A stretch of 17,634 nt of DNA from an uncultured Clostridia bacterium (GTDB lineage: Bacteria > Bacillota > Clostridia > Christensenellales > UBA1242): assembly GCA_944372595.1 (NCBI GenBank), contig CALVZT010000008.1, positions 1-17,634 on the forward strand, written 5' to 3'. Every line of letters starts with the position of its first letter. Position 1 is the stretch's first letter. The notes under the pieces are model-generated. The model saw nothing but the letters and a program-made list of their open reading frames with translations. It made no database searches and was not told the origin of the DNA. The position numbers were made by a program, and so were the translations under genes. Of this stretch, positions 6,520 to 13,307 are shown piece by piece.

Positions 6520-7041
6520 ATGTATAAAAATAGTATCGAAACAAAAGATTTGATTTTAGCAAAAGCAAAGATGTCGGACTTAAACGATATTTATAACAAT
6601 TACTGGTCTCAGCAAGAAACTTCAAGGTATATGTTGTGGATTCCTTGTCAATCTATTGAAGAAGCCAAAGAAAAATTATTAAGAACCATTGAATTTCAAA
6701 AAGATAAAATGGCTTATTTTGTTTATGAAAAAAAGACTGGAAAAGCAATAGGTATGGCAGGAATGAAAGAAATAGAACCTAATATTTACGAAGACGCTGG
6801 AATTGGTCTTGGTAAAGATTATGTCGGCAAAGGCTATGGCAAACAAATCCTTAATGCATTTATCGATTATATTTTTAACGAATTAAATGGCAAAAAAATT
6901 ATTTGTAGTTGCGACAGCAGAAACACTGCGTCCGCTAAATTACAACAATCATGTGAATTAAAATATTCACATAGCAAATCTTCATTTCGACAACGTGATG
7001 GAGAACCATATATTGCCGATTATTACGAGATTTGCAAATGA
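6520..7041 (+). CDS. GNAT family N-acetyltransferase (RimJ/RimL-like)
   Basis: 173 residues, a full-length single-domain GNAT. The N-terminus (IETKDLILAKAKMSDLNDIYNNYW) is the first strand and helix of the RimJ/RimL branch. GIGLGKDYVGKGYGKQILNAFIDYIF (near residues 93-118) is the acetyl-CoA pyrophosphate loop (consensus Q/R-x-x-G-x-G/A) with its helix. The segment CSCDSRNTASAKLQQSCEL is the usual late strand-helix where an asparagine and serine line the active site. It transfers an acetyl group from acetyl-CoA to an amine; acceptor unknown (protein N-terminus, antibiotic or small amine are all possible). It is monocistronic, with a consensus promoter, AGGAG site and strong terminator. Confidence 0.9.
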   Translation: MYKNSIETKDLILAKAKMSDLNDIYNNYWSQQETSRYMLWIPCQSIEEAKEKLLRTIEFQKDKMAYFVYEKKTGKAIGMAGMKEIEPNIYEDAGIGLGKDYVGKGYGKQILNAFIDYIFNELNGKKIICSCDSRNTASAKLQQSCELKYSHSKSSFRQRDGEPYIADYYEICK

Positions 7042-7073
7042 AAAATATTTATGCTTTTAAGTATGGATTTATA

Positions 7074-7105
7074 AAAAAACGAAGAAAGAATTTTCTTCGT
7101 TTTTT
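7074..7105. terminator. Bidirectional terminator between the GNAT and DUF378 genes
   Basis: A 14 bp perfect stem, AAAAAACGAAGAAA (7074-7087) against TTTCTTCGTTTTTT (7092-7105), loop GAAT. The A and T runs let it work for both converging genes. Confidence 0.85.
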
Positions 7106-7144
7106 ATTAAAACATTTCAAAAGATATTATTTGTAGTGTTTTTA

Positions 7145-7351
7145 TTATGGCATTAACAATATACCACCGTCAATAATTGCGGCAATTATTAACCATATAG
7201 CAGATAATAAGACTAAAACATAAACAACTCTAACAAGCCAATCAAGTCTAAATATCCATTTGACTAGGTTAAAATCAAATATTCCTATTAGCCCCCAATT
7301 GATACCACCAACAATTAATAATATTAGTGCAATATAATTAACTATAATCAT
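7145..7351 (-). CDS. DUF378 family small membrane protein
   Basis: 68 residues. It has two membrane helices (about 4-26 and 39-62) joined by a short loop, with GGINWGLIGIFDFNLVKWIF after the first helix. The NWGL-G motif is the hallmark of DUF378 (YuzA type), and the length is normal for the family. The function of the family is unknown; it is an integral membrane protein. The start is set by GGAGGG immediately upstream. It is separated from the next gene by a terminator (7415-7439), so it must have its own promoter, which I cannot place with confidence. Confidence 0.85.
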   Translation of the reverse strand: MIIVNYIALILLIVGGINWGLIGIFDFNLVKWIFRLDWLVRVVYVLVLLSAIWLIIAAIIDGGILLMP

Positions 7352-7414
7352 AATTGTCCCTCCTTAATGTTAGGATATACAAGCAATTAATAATTATAAT
7401 AAGAATTTTTGTTA

Positions 7415-7439
7415 TAAAAAAAGTCTATATATAGACTTT
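7415..7439 (-). terminator. Terminator of the TMEM164/YwaF-like gene
   Basis: A perfect 20 bp palindrome at 7420-7439 (arms AAAGTCTA and TAGACTTT). On the minus strand a T-run follows (7419-7415). It overlaps the stop codon of the gene. Confidence 0.75.
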
Positions 7440-8217
7440 AATTAATTTTTGTGTTATCGTTTGTTTTTTCTTTTTTAGAAGCAAAATACCAATTTATATC
7501 ACTTGTTGACTTGTACCATCTGTTTTCTTTTTTTCTTGTAAAATATTCCCATATGGCAGTAAAAATAAATATAATAGCAAGCATACAAATAACAAACATC
7601 CACCATTTAAATTCTGGCAACTCCGCAGGACCATTAAACATATACATAGCATTAGGACTTGGACGTCCTCCTAAATAAAATACAAGTTCAACTATGCCCC
7701 CAACAATTGCACAACTAACAAGCCCCAAAGTATATGGAATTAAATTATAGACACTTATCTTTACATATCCTCCAACAAATAACCATAAACTACCAATTAA
7801 AAGACAGGAATGTGATAATGCTGATTGAAAACTACCCCATTCAGCAATTTTTGGAGGAGTAACAAATAATGTAATTAATGCTCCAAACACTCCACCATAA
7901 GCAACAAAGGTGGCAAAAATTTTATAAAATCTACTCTCTTTGTTATGCCACAAACTTGCAATAACTAATAAATACATCATATAGTTGCAAAAGTATATTG
8001 GAAACAATTGATTATCATAAGCATTTCCTATTCCTGTGCCATTTTGAAAAAAAGAGACATACATTGTTGATATGTGGAAGAAAAAACAAGCAAAAGCCCA
8101 AAATAATAAGAAAACGTTTTTCCATGTTTGATTTTTAATAAATGATGCACCAAACAACAATAATCCTACAATTAACAATGAAATAACAATATATAAAATA
8201 TGTTCTAAATTATACAT
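7438..8217 (-). CDS. TMEM164/YwaF family integral membrane protein
   Basis: 259 residues, with seven or so hydrophobic helices. FPIYFCNYMMYLLVIASLW corresponds to the conserved (L/F)P-hydrophobic-C-N motif of the TIGR02206/TMEM164 family (B. subtilis YwaF). TPPKIAEWGSFQSALSHSCLLIGSLW is the conserved central part with its histidine, and NAMYMFNGPAELPEF the late conserved loop. The motif Cys and His resemble the proposed catalytic pair of TMEM164, an acyltransferase in animals; enzyme activity in bacteria is only inferred. The charged C-terminal tail (from about 233) is probably cytoplasmic. The ribosome site is AGGAG. It is a single gene with promoter at 8242-8271. Confidence 0.8.
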   Translation of the reverse strand: MYNLEHILYIVISLLIVGLLLFGASFIKNQTWKNVFLLFWAFACFFFHISTMYVSFFQNGTGIGNAYDNQLFPIYFCNYMMYLLVIASLWHNKESRFYKIFATFVAYGGVFGALITLFVTPPKIAEWGSFQSALSHSCLLIGSLWLFVGGYVKISVYNLIPYTLGLVSCAIVGGIVELVFYLGGRPSPNAMYMFNGPAELPEFKWWMFVICMLAIIFIFTAIWEYFTRKKENRWYKSTSDINWYFASKKEKTNDNTKIN

Positions 8218-8241
8218 AAAAACTCCTATTATTACGAAGTG

Positions 8242-8271
8242 AGTATATCAAAACAAATATTCATATTACAA
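8242..8271 (-). promoter_or_regulatory. Promoter of the TMEM164/YwaF-like gene
   Basis: On the minus strand TTGTAA (8271-8266), 18 bp spacer, TATACT (8247-8242). About 24 bases separate the -10 from the ATG, and the leader holds AGGAG. Confidence 0.5.
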
Positions 8272-8289
8272 GCATTTTTGTAGATTTAT

Positions 8290-8314
8290 AAAAAAACTAA
8301 GCAAAATGCTTAGT
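8290..8314 (-). terminator. Terminator of the tRNA-Lys/tRNA-Leu unit
   Basis: The stem ACTAAGCA (8296-8303) / TGCTTAGT (8307-8314) with loop AAA is followed on the minus strand by a T-run (8296-8290), about 12 bases after the tRNA-Leu CCA. Confidence 0.8.
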
Positions 8315-8325
8315 AATAATCAAAC

Positions 8326-8409
8326 TGGTGCGGATGAAGAGACTTGAACTCCCACACCGTAGGTACCAGATCCTAAGTCTGGCGCGTCTGCCAATTCCGC
8401 CACATCCGC
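8326..8409 (-). tRNA. tRNA-Leu (TAG)
   Basis: The minus strand begins GCGGATG, pairs with CATCCGC, then A73 and CCA (fwd TGG at 8326-8328). Anticodon loop CTTAGGA gives anticodon TAG, with stem CCAGA/TCTGG. The long variable arm (about 84 nt in total) fits a class II tRNA. It is the second tRNA in its unit, 5 bases after tRNA-Lys. Confidence 0.95.
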
Positions 8410-8414
8410 ATAAT

Positions 8415-8490
8415 TGGTGACTCATTCGCGGCTCGAACGCGAGACCCCTTGATTAAAAGTCAAGTGCTCTACCAACTGAGCTAATGAGTC
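8415..8490 (-). tRNA. tRNA-Lys (TTT)
   Basis: The minus strand begins GACTCAT, which pairs with ATGAGTC, then A73 and CCA. Anticodon loop CTTTTAA holds TTT, and the stem is TTGA/TCAA-type. Length 76 nt. It is the first tRNA of the Lys-Leu unit. Confidence 0.95.
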
Positions 8491-8500
8491 TAGGGGGTTA

Positions 8501-8517
8501 ATTACCTATGAGGTAAT
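8501..8517 (-). other. Leader hairpin before tRNA-Lys
   Basis: ATTACCT (8501-8507) and AGGTAAT (8511-8517) form a perfect 7 bp stem with a 3-base loop, in the roughly 30-base leader between the transcript start (near 8520) and the tRNA. Its role is unknown; a processing or anti-pairing helix is possible. Confidence 0.4.
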
Positions 8518-8526
8518 CACGGACTA

Positions 8527-8555
8527 ATTATAGACTAACGATATTGTTTTGTCAA
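8527..8555 (-). promoter_or_regulatory. tRNA-Lys/tRNA-Leu promoter
   Basis: Full consensus on the minus strand: TTGACA (8555-8550), 17 bp spacer, TATAAT (8532-8527). Confidence 0.92.
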
Positions 8556-8605
8556 TAAAAAAAACATAATTTTTTTATAATTTTCACAACAAAAAATATG
8601 TTTGC

Positions 8606-8634
8606 TTGACATCAAGAAAGTAATTTGTTATTAT
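8606..8634 (+). promoter_or_regulatory. tRNA-Gln promoter
   Basis: TTGACA (8606-8611), 17 bp spacer, TATTAT (8629-8634). The start near 8641 lies about 10 bases before the tRNA. Confidence 0.88.
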
Positions 8635-8650
8635 CTTATATCATAAATAT

Positions 8651-8725
8651 TGGGGTGTCGCCAAGTGGTAAGGCCCAGGCCTCTGACTCCTGTATTCGTA
8701 GGTTCGAATCCTACCACCCCAGCCA
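8651..8725 (+). tRNA. tRNA-Gln (CTG)
   Basis: TGGGGTG pairs with CACCCCA, then G73 and encoded CCA (8723-8725). The anticodon loop is CTCTGAC with anticodon CTG. The anticodon stem has CAGG/CCTG plus a C31-U39 mismatch at its loop end. The T-arm GTAGG-TTCGAAT-CCTAC is perfect. Confidence 0.93.
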
Positions 8726-8747
8726 AAGTCCAAATGGACTTTTTTTT
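8725..8747 (+). terminator. tRNA-Gln terminator
   Basis: AAAGTCC (8725-8731), loop AAAT, GGACTTT (8736-8742), then a T-run. It begins on the last base of the CCA end. Confidence 0.85.
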
Positions 8748-8801
8748 AAAATAATGTTTAATTTCAATTATTATGCCAATACTCAATTAGGAGGCATAAA
8801 A

Positions 8802-9395
8802 ATGAAATTAATAGATAGCAAAACTTATTTAAATTTAGCAAAATCATACGCAGGAGAATGTCAAGCACAGACAAGGTATCGATTTATTGAATACGGAGCA
8901 AGGTATAATGGATACAAGACGTTGGCAGAATTAATAGATAAAGTTGTGTATAATGAATTTAACCATGCAAGAATGTTTTATACATTTATTCAACAAGCAA
9001 GCGATACCCCAATTAAAAATATTGATATATGTTCAGGTTATCCTTTCAAAGAAAAATGGGATTTATTAGAAAATTTAAAACTTGCAGCAGAAGACGAAAA
9101 CTTTGAAGCAACAAAGATATATCCTGAATACGCAAAAGTAGCACGTGAAGAAGGATTTCCCGAAATAGAAAAATTATATAATGATATAATACAAGTAGAA
9201 ACATGTCACAACAAACTTTTTAAACAACTATATACTCAAATGAAAAACAAAACTTTATACAAAAAGACAAAACCAGTTAAATGGAAATGTGCCGATTGTG
9301 GATATGAACAAACAAGCAAAGAAGCATGGAAAGAATGTCCACTATGCAAAGCAAAACAAGGCTCAATTATGCTAAAAATTGAAGATGAATCATAA
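8802..9395 (+). CDS. rbr: Rubrerythrin
   Basis: 197 residues, normal length. The N-terminal ferritin-like four-helix domain carries the diiron ligands in order: E19, the E52-x-x-H55 pair, E99 and E102 (in DENFEATKIYPEYA), and E133-x-x-H136. The C-terminal rubredoxin-like domain has C163-x2-C166 and C179-x2-C182 for a mononuclear Fe(SCys)4 site. Rubrerythrin reduces hydrogen peroxide to water in the cytoplasm of anaerobes, electrons entering through the rubredoxin iron. The start at 8802 is chosen because GGAGG lies just before it; the frame is open further upstream only through tRNA-Gln. It lies soon after the tRNA-Gln terminator and no clear promoter of its own is seen, so partial read-through is possible. 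Confidence 0.95.
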   Translation: MKLIDSKTYLNLAKSYAGECQAQTRYRFIEYGARYNGYKTLAELIDKVVYNEFNHARMFYTFIQQASDTPIKNIDICSGYPFKEKWDLLENLKLAAEDENFEATKIYPEYAKVAREEGFPEIEKLYNDIIQVETCHNKLFKQLYTQMKNKTLYKKTKPVKWKCADCGYEQTSKEAWKECPLCKAKQGSIMLKIEDES

Positions 9396-9404
9396 TTCCT
9401 TAAT

Positions 9405-9452
9405 AAAAAACAAAATATCGACATCAAAATAGTAGATGTTTTGTTTTTTTTT
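9405..9452 (+). terminator. Terminator after rubrerythrin
   Basis: AAAAAACAAAATATC (9405-9419) pairs with GATGTTTTGTTTTTT (9435-9449), with one G-U pair and a 15-base loop, and continues into a T-run. Confidence 0.65.
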
Positions 9453-9469
9453 ATATATAATATTATACA
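9441..9469 (+). promoter_or_regulatory. Possible promoter of the DegV gene
   Basis: TTGTTT (9441-9446), 17 bp spacer, TATACA (9464-9469), with overlapping TATAAT-like choices close by. It overlaps the preceding terminator. The -10 region is convincing, the -35 weak. Confidence 0.35.
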
Positions 9470-9495
9470 CGCACTTGTGTAGTAAGGAAATAATC

Positions 9496-10323
9496 ATGAT
9501 TAAATTTTTAGCAGATTCTTCTATAAATCTTACCAAAGAATTTGTAGATAAATACGATATAACAATTTTACCATTATACACTCGACTTAACGATATTGAG
9601 CGCGAAGAAGGTTTTGAAGACAGTTGGAATGAATTTTTTAATGCGTTAAAAACTTCAAAAAATTTTCCAAAAACTAGTCAACCTTCATTGAAATTGTACG
9701 AAAAATTATTCGACTTATATACAAAGGACAATAATCAAGTTATATTATTTACTTTATCAAAAAGTTTGAGTGGCACATATGAAACAGCAAATAATATTGC
9801 TAAAAAATACAAAAATCAGGTGTTTGTAGTTGATACAACACAAGTTTGTCAATCGTCACAACTTTTAATTGAAGAAGCATTAAAGCTTCGTGAAACAAAT
9901 ATGTCAGCAGAAAACATAGTTAAAAAATGCAATGAATTAACAAACAAAATATCCATCTCGTTTGTTCCTCAAACTATGGAATATTTAAAACGCGGTGGAA
10001 GAATTGGCAAAATATCTGCTATAATTGCCAATGTGCTTAATATTAAACCAATATTAAGTTTTAAAAATGGCGTTCTTACATGTTATAAAAAAGTTATTGG
10101 AATGCAAAAAGCAATCAACGAACTAATAGCATCCATTCCCAAAACTGTTAAAAAGATATTTGTTTGTTATATTCATGAGAGTAAGTTTATAAAAGAATTA
10201 GAAGATAAAACAAAACAAGCTTTTGCCAATACAGATGTCAACATAAGAGTTGGCAAAATTGGTCCAGTTGTTGGAAGTCATATTGGTATTGGAGCAATTG
10301 GGCTTGCCTATATAGACAAATAA
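9496..10323 (+). CDS. DegV family fatty-acid-binding protein
   Basis: 275 residues, the usual DegV length. The N-terminal domain opens with IKFLADSSINLT (DegV ITDS-type strand). It continues with the TSQPS loop and the LSKSLSGTYETA segment, which in DegV/FakB proteins hold the serine and threonine that bind the fatty-acid carboxylate. The middle has the family signature FVPQTMEYLKRGGRIGKISAIIANVLNIKPIL and the C-terminus ends in GPVVGSHIGIGAIGLAYI. FakB proteins bind a fatty acid for phosphorylation by the kinase FakA; fakA is not in this window, so the partner is inferred. The start is set by AAGGAAA about 6 bases before the ATG. The gene is bounded by terminators on both sides. Confidence 0.92.
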   Translation: MIKFLADSSINLTKEFVDKYDITILPLYTRLNDIEREEGFEDSWNEFFNALKTSKNFPKTSQPSLKLYEKLFDLYTKDNNQVILFTLSKSLSGTYETANNIAKKYKNQVFVVDTTQVCQSSQLLIEEALKLRETNMSAENIVKKCNELTNKISISFVPQTMEYLKRGGRIGKISAIIANVLNIKPILSFKNGVLTCYKKVIGMQKAINELIASIPKTVKKIFVCYIHESKFIKELEDKTKQAFANTDVNIRVGKIGPVVGSHIGIGAIGLAYIDK

Positions 10324-10356
10324 AAAAATCACTATTTCTAGTGATTTTTATTTTTT
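10324..10356. terminator. Bidirectional terminator between degV and spoIVA
   Basis: An 11 bp perfect stem, AAAAATCACTA (10324-10334) and TAGTGATTTTT (10339-10349), loop TTTC, with T-runs on both strands. It overlaps the spoIVA stop codon edge. Confidence 0.85.
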
Positions 10357-11830
10357 ATAATAATATGCAAATAATTCCACCTTTGCCTTCATTAACTATT
10401 CGACTTAAAGTTTTGCGCATCTTTTTCTGGGCTTCTACTGGCATTTGAACAAGTTTATTGTTTAGGCCATCATTTACAAGAGCATGTAGACTTTTACCGA
10501 ACATTTCTGTTTCCCAAATACCCTTAGGGTCACTTTCGAATTCTTTGAGAATATATTTAACAATGTCTTCGCTTTGTTGCTCCGTGCCCACAACTGGACT
10601 AATCTCAGTCTCAATATCAACTTTCATAATGTGTAAACTTGGTGCAGAGGCTTTGAGTTTGACACCATATCTTGAACCTTGTTTAACAATCTCTGGTTCT
10701 TCAAGACTCATTTGGTCAATTGATGGATAAACAACTCCATATCCAGTTTCTTCGGCAGAATCAAGTGCTTGTTTAACTTTATCATATTCAATTTTGGCAT
10801 GAGATAATTGTTTTAGGTAACCAACAAGTTGATAATCGTTTTTGATATCACAACCACTTTGAATACTCAATACTTTATAGAACAAGTCAGGTTTTGGCTG
10901 AACTTCATATACAGCAACGCCCTCACCCATCTTTATTTGAGATATTTGAAGTGGAGCAAAATTATCACTCATTTCAAAAATTGTTTTGCCGGTATCAATT
11001 TGCCCAATTTTGTAAACATTATCAACTAATAACTTTGATTCTCTTATTACTTCTTGGATAATCTCATCATCATAAGATAATGCTTGCATCCATTGTGGCA
11101 TTTTAACTTGTAATGATACGAATGGAAATTCTTGCAAAACTTTTTCGAATATATTATCAATGTCTTGACTTTCCATTTTTGCAACATCAAGTACAATTAC
11201 AGGAGCATCATATTTTGCTTCAAGACTTTTTGCAAGATTAATAGTTGCTTCGTCTTTTGGCTTGCTAGTATTAAGCACAATTACAAAAGGTTTATTACTG
11301 TTTTTTAATTCTTCCACAATTTTTGCTTCGGCATCAATATAATTGCTTCTTGGAATTTCTGTAAAACTTCCATCAGTAGTCATTGCAATAGCAAAAGTTG
11401 AATGGTCAGTAATTACTTTTTTTGTACCAAGTTCAGCGGCTTCTTCAAAAGGCATGGGTTCATCACTCCATGGAGTCTTAACTAGCCTTGGTTTTGATGC
11501 TTCTTCGTGTCCCATGGCACCTGCTACCATATAGCCGACACAATCAACAAGTCTAACGCTTAGGTCAACTTTTTCATTTACCTTAATATCTATCGCCTCG
11601 TTAGGAATAAACTTTGGTTGCGTGGTCATTATTGTTCTTCCATCTGCACTTTGAGGCAATTCATCTATTGCTCGTTCTTTATCGTATTTATCTTTTATGT
11701 TAGGCAAAACCAATGTATTAACAAATTTAGATATAAAAGTTGACTTTCCACATCTAACTGGACCTACAACTCCAACATATATGTCGCCATTAGTTCTTTT
11801 TGCAATATCTTCATAAACATTGTATGACAT
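10355..11830 (-). CDS. spoIVA: Stage IV sporulation protein A
   Basis: 491 residues, close to the roughly 490 of the B. subtilis protein. Walker A GPVRCGKST is at 23-31, at the same place as in SpoIVA. Other landmarks are TIMTTQPKFIPNEA, VDCVGYMVAGAMGHEE, DHSTFAIAMTTDGSF and the end ICILL. SpoIVA hydrolyses ATP to polymerise on the outer forespore membrane as the base layer of the spore coat, so the organism belongs to an endospore-forming lineage. The true start is ATG 11830, with GGAGG 5 bases before it; an in-frame TTG four codons upstream would overlap that site. It is a single gene with a SigE-like promoter and its own terminator. The C27 in the P-loop (often T) is a conservative variant. 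Confidence 0.97.
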   Translation of the reverse strand: MSYNVYEDIAKRTNGDIYVGVVGPVRCGKSTFISKFVNTLVLPNIKDKYDKERAIDELPQSADGRTIMTTQPKFIPNEAIDIKVNEKVDLSVRLVDCVGYMVAGAMGHEEASKPRLVKTPWSDEPMPFEEAAELGTKKVITDHSTFAIAMTTDGSFTEIPRSNYIDAEAKIVEELKNSNKPFVIVLNTSKPKDEATINLAKSLEAKYDAPVIVLDVAKMESQDIDNIFEKVLQEFPFVSLQVKMPQWMQALSYDDEIIQEVIRESKLLVDNVYKIGQIDTGKTIFEMSDNFAPLQISQIKMGEGVAVYEVQPKPDLFYKVLSIQSGCDIKNDYQLVGYLKQLSHAKIEYDKVKQALDSAEETGYGVVYPSIDQMSLEEPEIVKQGSRYGVKLKASAPSLHIMKVDIETEISPVVGTEQQSEDIVKYILKEFESDPKGIWETEMFGKSLHALVNDGLNNKLVQMPVEAQKKMRKTLSRIVNEGKGGIICILL

Positions 11831-11858
11831 AGCATCCTCCAATAATTAAGTATACTAA

Positions 11859-11887
11859 TCTATATGTTTGAGTTTGTTTTAATAGAA
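11859..11887 (-). promoter_or_regulatory. SigE-like promoter of spoIVA
   Basis: On the minus strand TTCTATT (11887-11881), 14 bp spacer, CATATAGA (11866-11859). This fits the mother-cell SigE pattern of TTCATATT-like and CATACAnT-like boxes. It lies about 28 bases before the ATG. spoIVA is SigE-controlled in B. subtilis. Confidence 0.45.
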
Positions 11888-11906
11888 CATTTAGGCAAAT
11901 TTTGTT

Positions 11907-11933
11907 AAAAAAAAGAATAGTAAAAACTATTCT
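11907..11933 (-). terminator. Terminator of der
   Basis: AGAATAGT (11914-11921) and ACTATTCT (11926-11933) with a 4-base loop, then a minus-strand T-run (11914-11907). It includes the der stop codon. Confidence 0.85.
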
Positions 11934-13252
11934 AATTGATCTTCTGCTTTTTGTTTTATAACTAATTTAATAGGGGTACCAGAAAAGTCAATCGCTTTTC
12001 TTATGCTGTTTTCTAAATATCTTTCATAAGAAAAATGCATTGCAGATGCATCATTTACAAACAACACAATTGTCGGAGGTTTAACACCAACTTGGGTAGC
12101 ATAATACAATTTTAACTTTTTGCCTCTTATCATTGGTGGTTGATTAACAGACACTGCATCTGATATTATATCATTCAACACACCTGTCGTTACACGCCTG
12201 TTTGCATTTTCTAAAACTTCTTCAACTGTCGGCATTATATTGCTTAATCTCTGCCCCGTTTTTGCTGATACAAATATTGATTTGTAATAACTCATAAATG
12301 AAAGGTCTTCATCTAATTTTTTTATATACTTATTAATAGTCCTGTCATTTTTTTCTATTGTATCCCATTTGTTCATTACGATAATGCTTGGCTTGTTTTC
12401 TTCATGCACAATCCCCGCAATTTTTACATCTTGCTCCGTAACGAAGTCCTGACTATCTATTACTATAAGCACAATATCCGCTCTTTTGATTGCTTCAAGA
12501 CTCCTAAGTATGCTATACCTCTCAATACTCTCACTTTCGATATTTTTTTTCTTACGCATACCAGCTGTGTCAATTAAAATATAATCTTGACCATTATATC
12601 TAAAAGGTGTGTCTATTGCATCACGAGTAGTACCAGCAACATTACTAACAACTACCCTTTCTTCTCCTAAAATTTTGTTAGTTATTGAACTTTTACCAGC
12701 ATTAGGTCTTCCTACAATCGCTATCTTAATTGCATCAGCATTAGGATCAACTTCGATTTTATTAAAATGCTTAACAACTTCATCTAATATGTCGCCTATC
12801 CCCTTGCCTTGTTCAGCAGACAAGAGCATTGGCTCACCAATATTTAATTCATAAAATTCATACGTTTTCTCTATTTCGTTATTATCGAGTTTGTTTACAA
12901 CTAAAACTATCGGTTTACGACTCTTTCTAAGAAGACTTGCAACTTCTTTGTCATTATTCGTTATTCCTTCTTTGCCATCTACAAAAAACATAATTACATC
13001 AGCAAGGTCAATAGCAATTTTTGCTTGGTTATATATGTTTTGTTGCATTTCATCTTCATAATTAAAATCAAGTCCGCCTGTATCGACAAGACTAAAATTA
13101 TAACCGCACCATTCCGCATCGCCATAAATTCTGTCCCTAGTTACACCCGGGGTATCTTCGACAATGCTAATACGCCTACCACAAATTTTATTAAAAAATG
13201 TACTTTTGCCGACATTTGGTCTGCCAACAATTGCAACAAGTGGTTTCTTCAT
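11927..13252 (-). CDS. der: Ribosome biogenesis GTPase Der (EngA)
   Basis: 441 residues, typical length. Der has two tandem GTPase domains and a KH-like C-terminal domain. Here domain 1 has GRPNVGKS at 10-17, DTPGVTRD and NKLD; domain 2 has GRPNAGKS at 181-188, GTTRDAID, DTAGMRKK and NKWD. All G motifs are intact. The end (roughly 345-441) holds VNQPPMIRGKKLKLYYATQVGVKPPTIVLFVN, the KH-like domain that contacts rRNA. Der acts in 50S subunit maturation and is essential in most bacteria. The ribosome site is AGAGGAAA just before the ATG. It lies 55 bases after feoB on the same strand with no terminator between, so read-through from feoAB is possible beside a weak local promoter. Confidence 0.97.
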   Translation of the reverse strand: MKKPLVAIVGRPNVGKSTFFNKICGRRISIVEDTPGVTRDRIYGDAEWCGYNFSLVDTGGLDFNYEDEMQQNIYNQAKIAIDLADVIMFFVDGKEGITNNDKEVASLLRKSRKPIVLVVNKLDNNEIEKTYEFYELNIGEPMLLSAEQGKGIGDILDEVVKHFNKIEVDPNADAIKIAIVGRPNAGKSSITNKILGEERVVVSNVAGTTRDAIDTPFRYNGQDYILIDTAGMRKKKNIESESIERYSILRSLEAIKRADIVLIVIDSQDFVTEQDVKIAGIVHEENKPSIIVMNKWDTIEKNDRTINKYIKKLDEDLSFMSYYKSIFVSAKTGQRLSNIMPTVEEVLENANRRVTTGVLNDIISDAVSVNQPPMIRGKKLKLYYATQVGVKPPTIVLFVNDASAMHFSYERYLENSIRKAIDFSGTPIKLVIKQKAEDQLE

Positions 13253-13307
13253 CTTTTTTTCCTCTTGTGTATCAATTTATCATATTGACATTTTTTTTGC
13301 AACTAAT

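Noticed and set aside
8625..8801. N-terminal extension of rubrerythrin
   Set aside because: The extension begins with TTG and translates tRNA-Gln and its terminator. A strong GGAGG precedes the ATG at 8802, where rubrerythrin homology starts.
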